Positions 1 to 9,349 of a DNA stretch of 64,000 nucleotides are shown here, one piece after another; position 1 is the first letter of the stretch, and every line of letters starts with the position of its first letter. The stretch is taken from NCBI GenBank assembly GCA_022828125.1, contig JAJEJD010000018.1, positions 1 through 64,000 of the forward strand, read 5' to 3'. The notes under the pieces were generated by a model, which ran no database searches, had not been told where the DNA came from, and saw nothing but the letters and a program-made list of their open reading frames with translations. The position numbers and the translations under genes are program-made. The stretch comes from a bacterium (GTDB lineage Bacteria > UBA8248).

Positions 1-585
1 CCCCCCTGTCGGGGGGACCTTCTATTTTTTATACCTCCACTTGCCGGGGTGTTGCTTTTTCTTACCCCCCTGACAAGGGGGGGTAGGGGGGGTTGGTTTT
101 GGGGTCGAGGGGGGAAGTGTTTGACGACCGAGCAGAGAGGATTCACTCCCCCCTTAGGGGGGAGTGGATTTGGACCTCGACTGAAGAGGAAAGCTCGATC
201 CTCATGCGGGGAGTGTTTCTCGTTTTCGCATCGACTTCGTAGCGGACAGGCCCCTGGGCCTGTCCGAGGTCGCGGCCTGTCCCTACCGGAACCTTCATCT
301 CGGTTTGTAAGCGTCAGACATATATGTCTGACGGTGTGTCCGCCCGGTTCCGGTTGTTCGTCAATCCGATTGCAGGAGTCGTTCGCGAACGACCCCTGCG
401 GAATGATGTGGCTCTCCCGCATTGAGAGGCTTCTTCAATAACCCCGTTTCAAGCCGGATTCGTGCGGCGCGATTCCGTGAAAATGCGCCTGATCCGGCTA
501 TCCCGGGCGGCGGGAAAAGTAGTATATTCGGTTATCCGGATATTGAGAGAAATGGAGCCGGCTCGATTCATCAAAGGAGATTGAT
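1..585. repeat. Repeat-bearing spacer upstream of the ABC importer
   Basis: No convincing gene lies here. The sequence starts with a C6/G6 palindrome, has a second unit at 63-95 of the family with core CCCCCTGACAAGGGGG, and a hairpin at 244-265 (GGACAGGCCC / GGGCCTGTCC). The same families recur at 5.97-6.31 and 10.41-10.52 kb. The 49-441 ORF reads straight through these repeats and is not protein-like. The last ~60 bases should hold the promoter of the binding-protein gene; TATATT at 523-528 is a weak candidate -10. Confidence 0.6.
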
Positions 586-1707
586 ATGAAACGAAACCTG
601 AAGACTGCTCTCTTCTGCATCCCTCTCGCCGTTATCCTGGCTGCGGCTTTCGTTGCGCCCGCCTCCGGCATGACCCCGATTTCGCCCCAGGAGAAAAAGC
701 TGATTCCGCTCGCGAAGAAGGAGGGGGCCGTCACCTTCCTCCAGACCTCCTTCAATAACCCGACGATCCGGCGCCTGGGCGCGGCCTTCGTCAAGCATTA
801 CGGCTTGGGAAGCGGCTTCAAGCTGAACTCCATCCAGAAGGGTACGGGGCCCACCGTGTCCCAGGCCCGGCAGGAGATACGGGCGAACAAGTTCAGTTTC
901 GACGCCGTCGCCGTCGCATCGGCGGGCTTTTTCATCGGCGCCGCCAAAGCGGGGGCCTTCCTGCCCCTCGACAGCGGCCAGTTGAAGAACCACGAGGAAA
1001 ACGCCAAGGCCCGCGGGATTTTCTATGACTATCCGCATTTCATCGCGCCTTTCTCCTACACCTTCCAGCCCGTCTGGAACTCGGGATGCCCCGGCGTAGG
1101 GGATTTGAAGGTCAACTCCTACAGCGACATCCTGGACAACCCCAAGCTGAAGGGGAAACTCATCGTCAGCGACGTGACCAAGAGCACCTCCTACTCCCTC
1201 ACGACCATCGGCCTGATGGAGAACGGCTTCGACGTGCACGGGATGTGGAAGAAGATGAAGGCCCTCGACCCGCTCGTGGGCTTCCGCACCTCGGCGAAGC
1301 TTCAGTTGATGGCGAACTGTGAAGGCGCCGTGGACATGTGGAACATCACCGGCCGGATGATGCAGATCATCCGCAAGAAGCCGGACCTCGCCAAGGTTCT
1401 GCGGTGGGGCACCTACAAGGACGGCCACGTCCTGTTCGGGATGCAGGCGGGCGTCGTCAAGGGCGCGGCGAATCCCAACGCGGCGAAGCTGCTGATGGAT
1501 TTCCTCCTCACCAAGGAGGCGGTGGACATCGTCGCCGAGGAGGAGATCAGCTTCTACTCCATGCTCAAGGGCTACAAGCCGCCCGCGTCCGTCAAGAAGT
1601 ACATGATGGATTTCAACAAGGTGAAGACCCTTCCCATCAAGGATCAGACCGCTGCGGCGAAGAAGTTCAAAAAGATGCGCAAGGAATGGCAGAAGGTATT
1701 CCGTTAA
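586..1707 (+). CDS. ABC transporter periplasmic substrate-binding protein (iron(III)-type family 1)
   Basis: 373 aa. Residues 1-28 form a Sec signal peptide (basic start, hydrophobic core, cleavage near APASG). The mature part has the two-lobe layout of family 1 extracellular binding proteins of the Fe3+/putrescine/phosphonate type, with a central 'FDAVAVAS' stretch and a late 'FLLTKEAVDIVAEE' stretch typical of that group. A good ribosome binding site (AAAGGAGA) sits 7 bases before the ATG. The fused permease follows after 83 bases, so the two form the import system. The substrate cannot be read from the sequence; ferric iron, thiamine, aminoethylphosphonate and organic acids all occur in this family. 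Confidence 0.88.
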   Translation: MKRNLKTALFCIPLAVILAAAFVAPASGMTPISPQEKKLIPLAKKEGAVTFLQTSFNNPTIRRLGAAFVKHYGLGSGFKLNSIQKGTGPTVSQARQEIRANKFSFDAVAVASAGFFIGAAKAGAFLPLDSGQLKNHEENAKARGIFYDYPHFIAPFSYTFQPVWNSGCPGVGDLKVNSYSDILDNPKLKGKLIVSDVTKSTSYSLTTIGLMENGFDVHGMWKKMKALDPLVGFRTSAKLQLMANCEGAVDMWNITGRMMQIIRKKPDLAKVLRWGTYKDGHVLFGMQAGVVKGAANPNAAKLLMDFLLTKEAVDIVAEEEISFYSMLKGYKPPASVKKYMMDFNKVKTLPIKDQTAAAKKFKKMRKEWQKVFR

Positions 1708-1790
1708 TCGATTGCGGCATGTCCAGGTTCCAGGCCGGGAGACGGGATATCCGTCTCCCGGCCCCGGAGCCGCTCGATTGAGGGGATATC

Positions 1791-3539
1791 ATGGCTGGTA
1801 TATCCGGGTCTGAGGTAGTTTCCCGGAACAACTTGGGCTACCTGCGAAACTTCTTTCAGGCAGAGAATCTCGCCACCGCCGTCGTCAGCATCTTCGTCAC
1901 GTTCATCGTGGTGACGCCCCTGATCGCCCTGGTGGTGGGAAGTTTCCTCGTGCTGGACGATCTGGGATTCGGCGCGGAGTGGGGTCTCGAGAACTACCGG
2001 GAGATGTTCGAGGATCCCGTCATCCGCAGATCGTTCTTCAACACCCTCTTCGTCAGTACGGGCGCCACCCTGCTGGCCACCTTCCTGGGCGTCTCGCTCG
2101 CCTGGATCAACGCCCGGACGAATTGCCCCTTCCGAGACAGGCTCGAGCCGATGAATCTCATCCCGTTCTTCCTGAGCCCATTCGTCGGGGCGATCGCCTG
2201 GCACAACCTGGCCTCGCCCAAGGTCGGGATGCTGAACAACCTGGCGCGCGGACTGTTCGGTATAGAGGGCGCCCTCCTGAACGTGAACAACCTGTTCGGG
2301 ATCATCTGGGTGACGGGGATTTTCTTTACGCCCCTCATCTATCTCTTCGTCGTGGGTTCGCTCAGGCGCATGGACCCCTCTCTCGAGGACAGCGCGCGCG
2401 TGAGCGGGGCGGGCCTGCTGCGCACCACCCTGACCGTCTCCTTGCCGCTCGTCGCGCCGGGCATCCTTTCTGGCGCGATCATCGTCTTCGTCACCAGCGC
2501 GGGGGAATTCGGCGTGCCCTTCAAGCTGGGCGCGCCCTACGGCTATGAGACCCTGACCACCCAGATATTCACCAAGGCCGTGAGCGAGCAGGCGAACACC
2601 TACATGGGCTCGGCCATGAGCATGACGCTCGGCGTCATCACGGCCATCTTCATCTGGGTGCAGCGGCGCATCATCGCGCCCCGGGAGTTCACGACCGTGA
2701 CCGGAAAGGGTTTTCGGCCCAACCTCATCGACCTGGGCCGGTGGAAGTGGGCGGCCTTCGGCTACAACGTCTTCTACATTTTCGTCACCGTCGTCCTGCC
2801 CATCTTCAGCATTCTCGTGGTGAGCCTCCACAACGTATGGGTGGGCAAGATCATACCGGCGGATTTTACTTCGCTGAATTACGAGCGCATCCTCTTTTTC
2901 TGGTCGCCTAATGTGATCCAGCCGGCGACGAACGGCATCCTGAACAGCTTCATCCTCGCCTTATCGGGTTCCACGATCGCGATGGTCCTGGCCATCATTC
3001 TCTCTTTCCAGATTCACCGCCGTAAGGGCAGGTTCGTCGGACTGCTCGATTTCCTGTGCGCCGTGCCCGTGGGCTTTCCGGGCATCGTGCTCGGTATGGG
3101 GATACTCATCGTCTACATCAAGACGCCCATCTACGGCACCCTCTGGATACTCCTCCTCGGCTACGTCACCCGGTTCTTCCCCTACGGGCAGCGGAACGTG
3201 GCCTCCGTCATGCTCGCCGTCTCGGAAGAACTCGAACAGAGCTCCCGGCTCGTCGGCGCCTCCTGGGCGACGACGCTCAGGCGCATCACCATCCCGCTCC
3301 TCAAGCCTGGCATTTTCGCGGGCTGGCTCCTCATGTTCCTGATCTTCATCCGCGAGCTCTCCATCTCGATCATCCTGTTCACCGCGGGCACGGAGACACT
3401 CTCCACCGGCATCTACTACCTCCAGGAATACGAGACGGAATCGCTCACCTGTACCCTCTCCGTCATTCAGACTTTCGTCCTCCTTGCCTGTGTCCTCCTG
3501 TTCCGTAAGATAGTCGGCCGGGAGGCGCTCGTCGCCTGA
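1791..3539 (+). CDS. ABC transporter permease, fused double-domain (iron(III)-type)
   Basis: 582 aa with about 12 membrane helices. Two homologous halves each carry the cytoplasmic EAA-type loop that docks the ATPase: 'DSARVSGAG...LPLVAPGIL' near residues 200-225 and 'QSSRLVGASW...PLLKPGIF' near 480-510. Such fused permeases are the FbpB/CysTW-like arrangement of iron(III)-type importers. The start is supported by GAGGGG upstream of the ATG. No ATP-binding subunit lies on either side in the window, so the transporter must borrow an ATPase encoded elsewhere. The next gene is a soluble dehydrogenase 87 bases downstream. Confidence 0.9.
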   Translation: MAGISGSEVVSRNNLGYLRNFFQAENLATAVVSIFVTFIVVTPLIALVVGSFLVLDDLGFGAEWGLENYREMFEDPVIRRSFFNTLFVSTGATLLATFLGVSLAWINARTNCPFRDRLEPMNLIPFFLSPFVGAIAWHNLASPKVGMLNNLARGLFGIEGALLNVNNLFGIIWVTGIFFTPLIYLFVVGSLRRMDPSLEDSARVSGAGLLRTTLTVSLPLVAPGILSGAIIVFVTSAGEFGVPFKLGAPYGYETLTTQIFTKAVSEQANTYMGSAMSMTLGVITAIFIWVQRRIIAPREFTTVTGKGFRPNLIDLGRWKWAAFGYNVFYIFVTVVLPIFSILVVSLHNVWVGKIIPADFTSLNYERILFFWSPNVIQPATNGILNSFILALSGSTIAMVLAIILSFQIHRRKGRFVGLLDFLCAVPVGFPGIVLGMGILIVYIKTPIYGTLWILLLGYVTRFFPYGQRNVASVMLAVSEELEQSSRLVGASWATTLRRITIPLLKPGIFAGWLLMFLIFIRELSISIILFTAGTETLSTGIYYLQEYETESLTCTLSVIQTFVLLACVLLFRKIVGREALVA

Positions 3540-3626
3540 TTCGTTACCGTACGGCCCGATATCATGTCTTCGAATTGCATTTTTACGGCGGCTTTTACGC
3601 CCTGGAGTATACAAAGGAGGTTATTC

Positions 3627-4514
3627 ATGGCGGTGCAGACCATTGCCATCATCAGTCCCGGAGAATTGGGAAGCGCCGTAGGCGGCGTTCTGAGAGAAAA
3701 CGGGTTCGAAGCCGTCGCCTGCCTCTCGGGGCGCAGCGCGCTCACGCGGGAGCGGGCCCTGGGGGCGGGATTCCGGGACGTTCCGACGCTGGAAGTTTTA
3801 TTGGAAGAAGCGGACCTCGTGCTTTCCATCATGCCGCCCGCCGACGCGGTGGATAAGGCCAGGGAGGTCGCGGCGGCCATGAAAGCCACCGGCCACCGGC
3901 CGGCTTATGTCGATTGCAACGCCATATCGCCCGACTCCAGCCGACGGGCCGGGAAATTCATCACGGAAGCCGGAGGGGTATACATCGACGGCGGGATCAT
4001 CGTCGGTCCGCCGCCCTGGGAGGGGAGAGTCCCGGTTTTCTACGTCAGCGGCGAACGGACCGACCCGATGACGCAACTGGAGGGGAAAGGAATCTCCGTG
4101 CGCGTGGTCGGGAGCGAGATCGGCCGCGCCTCGGGCCTCAAGATGTGCTCCGCCGCGCTCAGAAAAGGGACCCTCGCGCTGCAAACCGCCGTTCTGATCG
4201 CCGCAGAGGCGATGGGACTGACCGAGGAATTCGAAAAGGAGATGCTCGGCAGCCGCGAGGCCCTTTACCGCCAGATGGAATCGGGAACGCGGCGCCTCCC
4301 CTCCGTGGCGGCGAGGTACGTCGGCGAGATGGAGGAGATTGCCGCGGCCTTCTCGTCCGTCGGCGTCACGCCGAAGTTTCACCAGGGCGCGTATGACGTG
4401 TACCGGCTCCTCGCCGGGACGCCGTACGCCTCCGAGACCCCGGACACGATAGACGGCGGACGAACCCTGAAACAGGCGGCGAAGACCTATGCCGATCACC
4501 TGCCGATGGGATAG
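3627..4514 (+). CDS. NAD(P)-dependent 6-phosphogluconate/hydroxyisobutyrate dehydrogenase-like protein, DUF1932
   Basis: 295 aa. I chose the ATG at 3627 because AAAGGAGG lies 7 bases upstream; the track's 3564 start would add 21 unrelated residues. The N-terminal half is a Rossmann domain of the 6PGDH/HIBADH type beginning 'IAIISPGELGSAVG', followed by 'LVLSIMPPADA'. The C-terminal half has the all-helical fold of DUF1932 ('YVDCNAISP', 'GLKMCSAALRKGT'). It is a predicted oxidoreductase for a small hydroxy acid. It runs in the same direction behind the importer and may process the imported compound; that link is inference from position. Confidence 0.82.
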   Translation: MAVQTIAIISPGELGSAVGGVLRENGFEAVACLSGRSALTRERALGAGFRDVPTLEVLLEEADLVLSIMPPADAVDKAREVAAAMKATGHRPAYVDCNAISPDSSRRAGKFITEAGGVYIDGGIIVGPPPWEGRVPVFYVSGERTDPMTQLEGKGISVRVVGSEIGRASGLKMCSAALRKGTLALQTAVLIAAEAMGLTEEFEKEMLGSREALYRQMESGTRRLPSVAARYVGEMEEIAAAFSSVGVTPKFHQGAYDVYRLLAGTPYASETPDTIDGGRTLKQAAKTYADHLPMG

Positions 4515-4566
4515 ACGTCTTGAATCCGGCGCAGGGCGCTCCCGGAATCGTACCGGATAACTCAAG

Positions 4567-5847
4567 TCATCCCGCGGGTTGAACGACGGGGTGCGCCACG
4601 TCCTCTTTTCTGATCGGTTTGATTCTCGTAGGGTAGGCGAGGACGAACAGCAGCGAGGCGACGCCGGTCACGAAGCTGAGCAGGATGGAGAGCGTGTAGT
4701 CGCCCGTCATGTCGTGCAGCAGCCCGCCCAGGAACCCGCCCGTGGCCATGCCCGAACTCGCCCCTGAGATGAAGGCCCCGTAGAGGATGCCCACTCTCCT
4801 GGTGCCGTAGTATTCGCGGGTGACCATCGGGTACATCGTCCCGTGCCCGCCCATGCCGGTGCCCACCATGAGGGCGACGGCGTAGAACAAATAAATGGAA
4901 TCGGACCACCAGAGCAGGGGAATGGGGATCGTCTGCGTCAGCAGCGTGGTGAACAGCGCCCATTTCGACCCGATGCGGTCCGCCAGAACGCCCAGGCCGA
5001 TTCGGCCGATGAGCGTCCCCAGGCCCATGACGCCCACGAGGCCCGCCGCCTGTATGTGGGGAACCCCCGCCTCGATCGCGATGGGCACCAGGTGGACGAT
5101 GAGCACCGAGTGGCAGATGCAGTCGGTGGCGTGGCTCGAAATGATCATCCAGAACGGCCTGCGCTTCAATATCTCCCGCATGCCCAGGGAGGCTTCGGGG
5201 AGAATCGGGGTGGCGTCTTCCTGCCTGGCCGGGGAGCCGGCGGAGTCGCCGCCGCTTGCCTGGGGCCTTTTTTGCGGCACGAGGGACATGGCCGCGGGTA
5301 TGGCGAGGACGAAGAAAATGACGCCCAGGTACAGGTAGGAGTTTCTCCACCCGTGGGTGCTGATGAAATAACCGGTGAGGGGCGCCAGTATCAGGATGCC
5401 GAGGCCGGTACCCGAGCCGGCCAGCCCGGTGGCCAGCCCCCGGTGCCTGGTCAGGTTGCGCTGTATGAAGGCCTGCACGGGGGTCGCGATGGCGGCGCGT
5501 CCCGTGCCCGCCATCACGCCGGTGAACAGGAAGTAGTGCCACAGGTTCTGGATGAAGAAGGAAAGGAGCAGCGAACCGCCGGAGATGAGAATCCCGACGA
5601 TCAGCACGGGTCTCGTGCCGAACTTGTCGGAAAAACCGCCCGCGATCATCGAGCAGAACGCGATCATGAACATGTTGATGGAAAACGCCGCCGAGGCCGT
5701 CGAGCGGGTCCAGTCGAATTCATCCACCAGGGGGTTCAGGAATACGCCGAAAAGAAAATTGAGGCCCGAGAAGAGCCCCAGGAGAACGAAAGCGGAGACG
5801 ATGAAGAGCCAGTGTCTGGCTGAGAAGAGACGGTGTAGTCGTTCCAA
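4567..5847 (-). CDS. MFS transporter (monocarboxylate / OFA-like)
   Basis: 426 aa with about 12 predicted membrane helices in two halves and a polar central loop around residues 195-215. The MFS signature between helices 2 and 3 is visible as 'GGFSDKFGTRPV', with a second copy 'GVLADRIGSKWA' in the second half. Overall layout resembles the oxalate/formate antiporter and monocarboxylate carrier branches. The start is a TTG at 5847 with no strong ribosome binding site, so the exact start is uncertain. It converges on the DUF1932 dehydrogenase with 52 bases between the stops. Confidence 0.85.
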   Translation of the reverse strand: MERLHRLFSARHWLFIVSAFVLLGLFSGLNFLFGVFLNPLVDEFDWTRSTASAAFSINMFMIAFCSMIAGGFSDKFGTRPVLIVGILISGGSLLLSFFIQNLWHYFLFTGVMAGTGRAAIATPVQAFIQRNLTRHRGLATGLAGSGTGLGILILAPLTGYFISTHGWRNSYLYLGVIFFVLAIPAAMSLVPQKRPQASGGDSAGSPARQEDATPILPEASLGMREILKRRPFWMIISSHATDCICHSVLIVHLVPIAIEAGVPHIQAAGLVGVMGLGTLIGRIGLGVLADRIGSKWALFTTLLTQTIPIPLLWWSDSIYLFYAVALMVGTGMGGHGTMYPMVTREYYGTRRVGILYGAFISGASSGMATGGFLGGLLHDMTGDYTLSILLSFVTGVASLLFVLAYPTRIKPIRKEDVAHPVVQPAG

Positions 5848-6497
5848 ATGCGTTTTCCCAAAAACGGCCGAAAGGTTTCATAAGGGGCTGCGTAGAGGCC
5901 ATCCTAGAAGATGCGGCGCACGCCCGCAAGCGGGGTCGTCGGAAAGCCTTTGTCAAAGGATAAAGGCAACCCCCCCCTACCCCCCCTTGTCAGGGGGGTA
6001 TAAAAAGGCGATGCGCCCCATCGAGATGAGCACAAATCAACTCCCCCCTTGAGGGGGAGTCGAAGAGGCCGAGCGTTTTGTGCGAAGGCCGATTCGGTGG
6101 GGGGACATACCACAGAAAAACTCCCCCCACCGGTTCGGTTTCGGGCAAAACCCCCCTCACCTCACCGACTCCCCCTCAAGGGGGGAGTGAATCCTTTCAC
6201 TTCGGCAGGAGGTGACAAACCCCTTCGTCGGGAGGGGGTTCTTTTATACCCCCCTGACAAGGGGGGGTAGGGGGGGTTGCTTTTTCCGTAGGGACAGGTT
6301 GCGACCTGTCCCTTCAGTCGCGTTTCGCCTGACCGAGGGAGGGTTTTTCAGCAGCCCCCAAGCGGGGCGGGGCGATCCTCCATGATTTCCATTGTCCCCG
6401 GTTGCCCTTACCGCCCGCTATCGTGTAAGCAGTTCTTTTTGCGTCTCTTGGGCGCAGGCGCCGGGGCGCGGCGTGGTTCGAAAAAGGACATGAGCGG
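5848..6497. repeat. Nested inverted repeats between the MFS gene and argH
   Basis: No gene is supported. Outer units at 5968-6002 and 6246-6280 are inverted copies of the CCCCCTTGTCAGGGGG-core repeat. Inside them an exact 22-base inverted pair lies at 6041-6062 and 6166-6187 (core CCCCTTGAGGGGG). A separate hairpin, AGGGACAGGT / ACCTGTCCCT, is at 6290-6313. The nesting looks like a repeat doublet inserted around, or into, another. The argH promoter should be in the last 150 bases; I see no clear one. Confidence 0.75.
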
Positions 6498-7910
6498 ATG
6501 GCGAAGCGAGTCGTGAAGTCTCAGAAGACGAAATCCACCAAACCCTGGGGCGGCAGGTTCCGGGGCGGGACGGACGCGCGCGTCGAGGCTTTCACCGAGA
6601 GCGTCTCTTTCGATTACCGCCTGGCGCCGTACGATGTCCTCGCTTCGGTCGCCCACGCGGAGATGCTCGGAGCACAGGGCATCATCCCGAAAAAAGACGC
6701 CCGCGCCATCGTCAGGGGCCTTAAGGCCATCCTGAAGGATGTGGAGGCCGGTAAATTCACGTTCCGCGCCGAGCTCGAAGACGTGCACATGAACGTCGAG
6801 GCGGCCTTGACTAAGCGCATCGGCGCCGCCGGCGGCAGGCTGCACACCGCCCGGAGCCGGAACGACCAGGTGGCCACGTCTCTCAGGCTGTGGCTCAGAG
6901 ACCGGGTCGACGAGACAGGAGAGGCGCTCCTGGCGCTCAGGCGCGCTCTTCTCGCGCAGGCGGAGGCGCACGCCGATACCGTGATGCCCGGCTACACGCA
7001 CTTACAGCGCGCGCAGCCCGTATCGCTCGCGCATCATCTGCTCGCGTATTCCCAGATGCTCAGGCGCGACGGGGAGCGGTTTGCCGAAGTGCGCGCCCGG
7101 GTCAACGTATTGCCGCTGGGGGCGGGCGCGCTGGCGGGCACGAGCCACCCGGTGGACAGGAAAATGGTGGCGAAAAAGCTCGGCTTCGCCGCCGTCGCCG
7201 AGAACAGCATGGACGCGGTGAGCGATCGCGATTTCGCACTCGAGTTCGCGTCCGCCGCCGCCATCGCGATGATGCACTTAAGCCGCCTGGGGGAGGAGAT
7301 CATTCTCTGGGCGAGCGGGGAGTTCGGCTTCGTCGAGCTTGCGGATTCGTTCGCGACGGGAAGCTCCCTGATGCCGCAGAAGAAAAACCCCGACGTGGCC
7401 GAGATCGTCCGGGGCAAGAGCGGGCGCGTTTTCGGGGATTTGATGGCCCTGCTCACCTTGATGAAGGGGCTTCCGCTCACCTATAACCGGGACTTGCAGG
7501 AGGACAAGGAATCGGTGTTCGACGCCGCCGATACCCTGCTGGCCTCTTTGGGGGTCATGGCGCCCATGGTGGAATCCATGCGGTTTCAGCCCGAGGCGAT
7601 GGCCAAAGCCGCGGAGGGCGGGTACATGACGGCGACGGACCTGGCGGACGCCATGGTGCGCCGGGGGGTTCCGTTCAGGGAAGCGCACGAGGCGGCGGGG
7701 CGCGCCGTGAGAATCGCGCTCGAAAAGGGAGTGGCCCTCGGGAAGTTGAGCGCCGGGGATTTGGCGGAGGCGGACTCCCGGCTAGAAGCGGGTGATCTGG
7801 CGGAGACGGATTTGGGGAAATCGCTGCGCTCGAGGAGCAGCGCGGGCGGGGCTTCCAAGAGAAGCGTGAGAGCCCAGATTCGGGCCGAGAAAAAACGATT
7901 GGGAATATAG
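6498..7910 (+). CDS. argH: Argininosuccinate lyase
   Basis: 470 aa, usual length for ArgH. It cleaves argininosuccinate to arginine and fumarate, the last step of arginine synthesis, in the cytoplasm. The fumarase/aspartase superfamily signature 'GSSLMPQKKNPD' is intact and carries the catalytic serine; the 'TARSRNDQV' and 'HLQRAQPVS' conserved regions are also present. The C-terminus carries a basic tail of about 25 residues. The start ATG is preceded by AAAGGA. It is followed closely by a small lipoprotein gene and lysA, a gene order I recall from deltaproteobacteria. Confidence 0.97.
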   Translation: MAKRVVKSQKTKSTKPWGGRFRGGTDARVEAFTESVSFDYRLAPYDVLASVAHAEMLGAQGIIPKKDARAIVRGLKAILKDVEAGKFTFRAELEDVHMNVEAALTKRIGAAGGRLHTARSRNDQVATSLRLWLRDRVDETGEALLALRRALLAQAEAHADTVMPGYTHLQRAQPVSLAHHLLAYSQMLRRDGERFAEVRARVNVLPLGAGALAGTSHPVDRKMVAKKLGFAAVAENSMDAVSDRDFALEFASAAAIAMMHLSRLGEEIILWASGEFGFVELADSFATGSSLMPQKKNPDVAEIVRGKSGRVFGDLMALLTLMKGLPLTYNRDLQEDKESVFDAADTLLASLGVMAPMVESMRFQPEAMAKAAEGGYMTATDLADAMVRRGVPFREAHEAAGRAVRIALEKGVALGKLSAGDLAEADSRLEAGDLAETDLGKSLRSRSSAGGASKRSVRAQIRAEKKRLGI

Positions 7911-7914
7911 GACG

Positions 7915-8031
7915 ATGAAGAGAATTCTACTGGCGGGCGTCCTGATTATCGGGATGGCCTCCATGGCCGTGGGTTGCGGCGTCAAGGGACCGCCGAAACC
8001 TCCCAAGAGTCCGGTCGCCAAGAGTTTGTAA
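7915..8031 (+). CDS. lptM: Small LptM-type lipoprotein
   Basis: 38 aa, too short for the ORF track. The ATG is 5 bases after the argH stop and the gene lies just before lysA-dapF. It has a short lipoprotein signal peptide ending at a lipobox-like 'AVGC', followed immediately by 'GVKGPPKPP'. That matches the CG-x-KGPL-x-x-P pattern of LptM (YifL), which in E. coli lies beside dapF and binds the LptD-LptE lipopolysaccharide translocon to help its disulfide maturation. Length, lipobox, motif and neighbours all agree, but a protein this short gives limited certainty about function. Confidence 0.82.
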   Translation: MKRILLAGVLIIGMASMAVGCGVKGPPKPPKSPVAKSL

Positions 8032-8071
8032 AAACTCAGGCTCGGAAGGACTCGGAAAGAGAGATTACCGA

Positions 8072-9349
8072 ATGCACCATTTCGATTACAAAGACGGCGA
8101 GTTGTGCGCCGAAGACGTATCCCTGACGAGGCTCGCGGAGGAGGTGGGAACGCCTTACTACGTCTACAGCCACGAGACGCTTACGAGGCATTTCCGCGTC
8201 TTCAGCGAGGCGTTCGCATCCGTCCGGCACCTCATCTGCTTCGCCATGAAGAGCAACTCGAACCTGGCGATCTTGAGGCTGTTCGGCGCGATGGGCGGGG
8301 GGCTGGACATCGTTTCGGGCGGCGAGCTGTTCCGCGCGGCCAAGGCCGGGATGCCGTACGAGCGCATCGTTTTCGCAGGCGTGGGCAAGTCGGACGAGGA
8401 GATCGCCTACGCGCTGGAGAAGGGCGTTTTGCTCTTCAACGTGGAGAGCGAGGAGGAGTTGGTGAACATCGGCGCGGTGGCGAGCCGGGTGGGCAGGCAG
8501 GCGCGGGTCGCGATTCGGGTGAACCCCGACGTCGACCCCCAGACGCACCCCTACATCACCACCGGCCTCAAGAAGAGCAAGTTCGGCATCGACATCAACC
8601 GGGCGCGGGAGCAGTACCGGACGGCGGCTTCGCTCGAAGGCGTCGAGCCCTCCGGCGTGCACTGCCATATCGGGAGCCAGATCACGTCGAGCAGCCCGTT
8701 CGCCGACTCGGTGGAAATCGTGGCGCGCCTGGTGGGCGAGTTGCGCGGCGACGGGCACGACATCCGCTACCTGAACCTGGGCGGCGGCCTGGGCATCACC
8801 TATCACGACGAGGCGCCGCCGCTGCCGAGTGACTACGCGGCGGCCATACTGCCGAAGCTCAAGGATTTGGGGTGCACGCTCATTTTCGAGCCGGGCCGCG
8901 TCATCACGGGCAACGCGGGCATCCTCGTCACGCGCGTGCTGTACGGGAAGGAAAATCCCGAAAAACGCTTCGTCATCATCGACGCCGGCATGAACGACCT
9001 CATCCGTCCCAGCCTCTATCAGGCCTTTCAGGACGTGTGGCCGGTGGAGGAGGCGGCGCGGGAGAGGCCGAGGCATGTCACGGACCTGGTGGGCCCGGTG
9101 TGCGAGAGCGGGGACTATCTCGCCAAGGACCGGGATTTGCCCGAGTTTTACCGCGACGATCTGGTGGCCGTCATGAGTTCGGGGGCGTACGGCTTCACCA
9201 TGGCGTCGAACTACAACTCGCGCCCCAGGCCGCCCGAGATTCTTGTGCGCGGGGAGGAGTATCATATAATCAGGGAGCGCGAGACGTACGACGACCTCGT
9301 CCGCGGCGAGCACATTCCGGCGTTCATCGAAGAGAGGCGGATTCCGTGA
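8072..9349 (+). CDS. lysA: Diaminopimelate decarboxylase
   Basis: 425 aa. It decarboxylates meso-diaminopimelate to L-lysine, using PLP. It is a fold-type III (alanine racemase-like barrel) enzyme: the PLP lysine is in 'CFAMKSNSN', the 'HCHIGSQ' motif and the glycine-rich 'LNLGGGLGI' phosphate-binding loop are present, and the active-site cysteine motif 'CESGDYLA' is in the C-terminal domain. The start is ATG at 8072 after a purine-rich stretch. Its stop overlaps the dapF start (GTGA), so the two are translationally coupled. Confidence 0.97.
   Translation: MHHFDYKDGELCAEDVSLTRLAEEVGTPYYVYSHETLTRHFRVFSEAFASVRHLICFAMKSNSNLAILRLFGAMGGGLDIVSGGELFRAAKAGMPYERIVFAGVGKSDEEIAYALEKGVLLFNVESEEELVNIGAVASRVGRQARVAIRVNPDVDPQTHPYITTGLKKSKFGIDINRAREQYRTAASLEGVEPSGVHCHIGSQITSSSPFADSVEIVARLVGELRGDGHDIRYLNLGGGLGITYHDEAPPLPSDYAAAILPKLKDLGCTLIFEPGRVITGNAGILVTRVLYGKENPEKRFVIIDAGMNDLIRPSLYQAFQDVWPVEEAARERPRHVTDLVGPVCESGDYLAKDRDLPEFYRDDLVAVMSSGAYGFTMASNYNSRPRPPEILVRGEEYHIIRERETYDDLVRGEHIPAFIEERRIP

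Noticed and set aside
49-441. 130-aa ORF on the plus strand
   Set aside because: It reads through palindromic G/C-run repeats, has no domain and low-complexity Gly/Arg content typical of non-coding repeat translation.
586-3539. Naming the importer fbpAB for ferric iron
   Set aside because: Family membership does not fix the substrate, and no iron-regulation site was seen.
8872-9345. Long N-terminal extension of dapF in the track
   Set aside because: It is a shadow of lysA in another frame; the GTG at 9346 starts the conserved 'FTKFSGSGNDF'.
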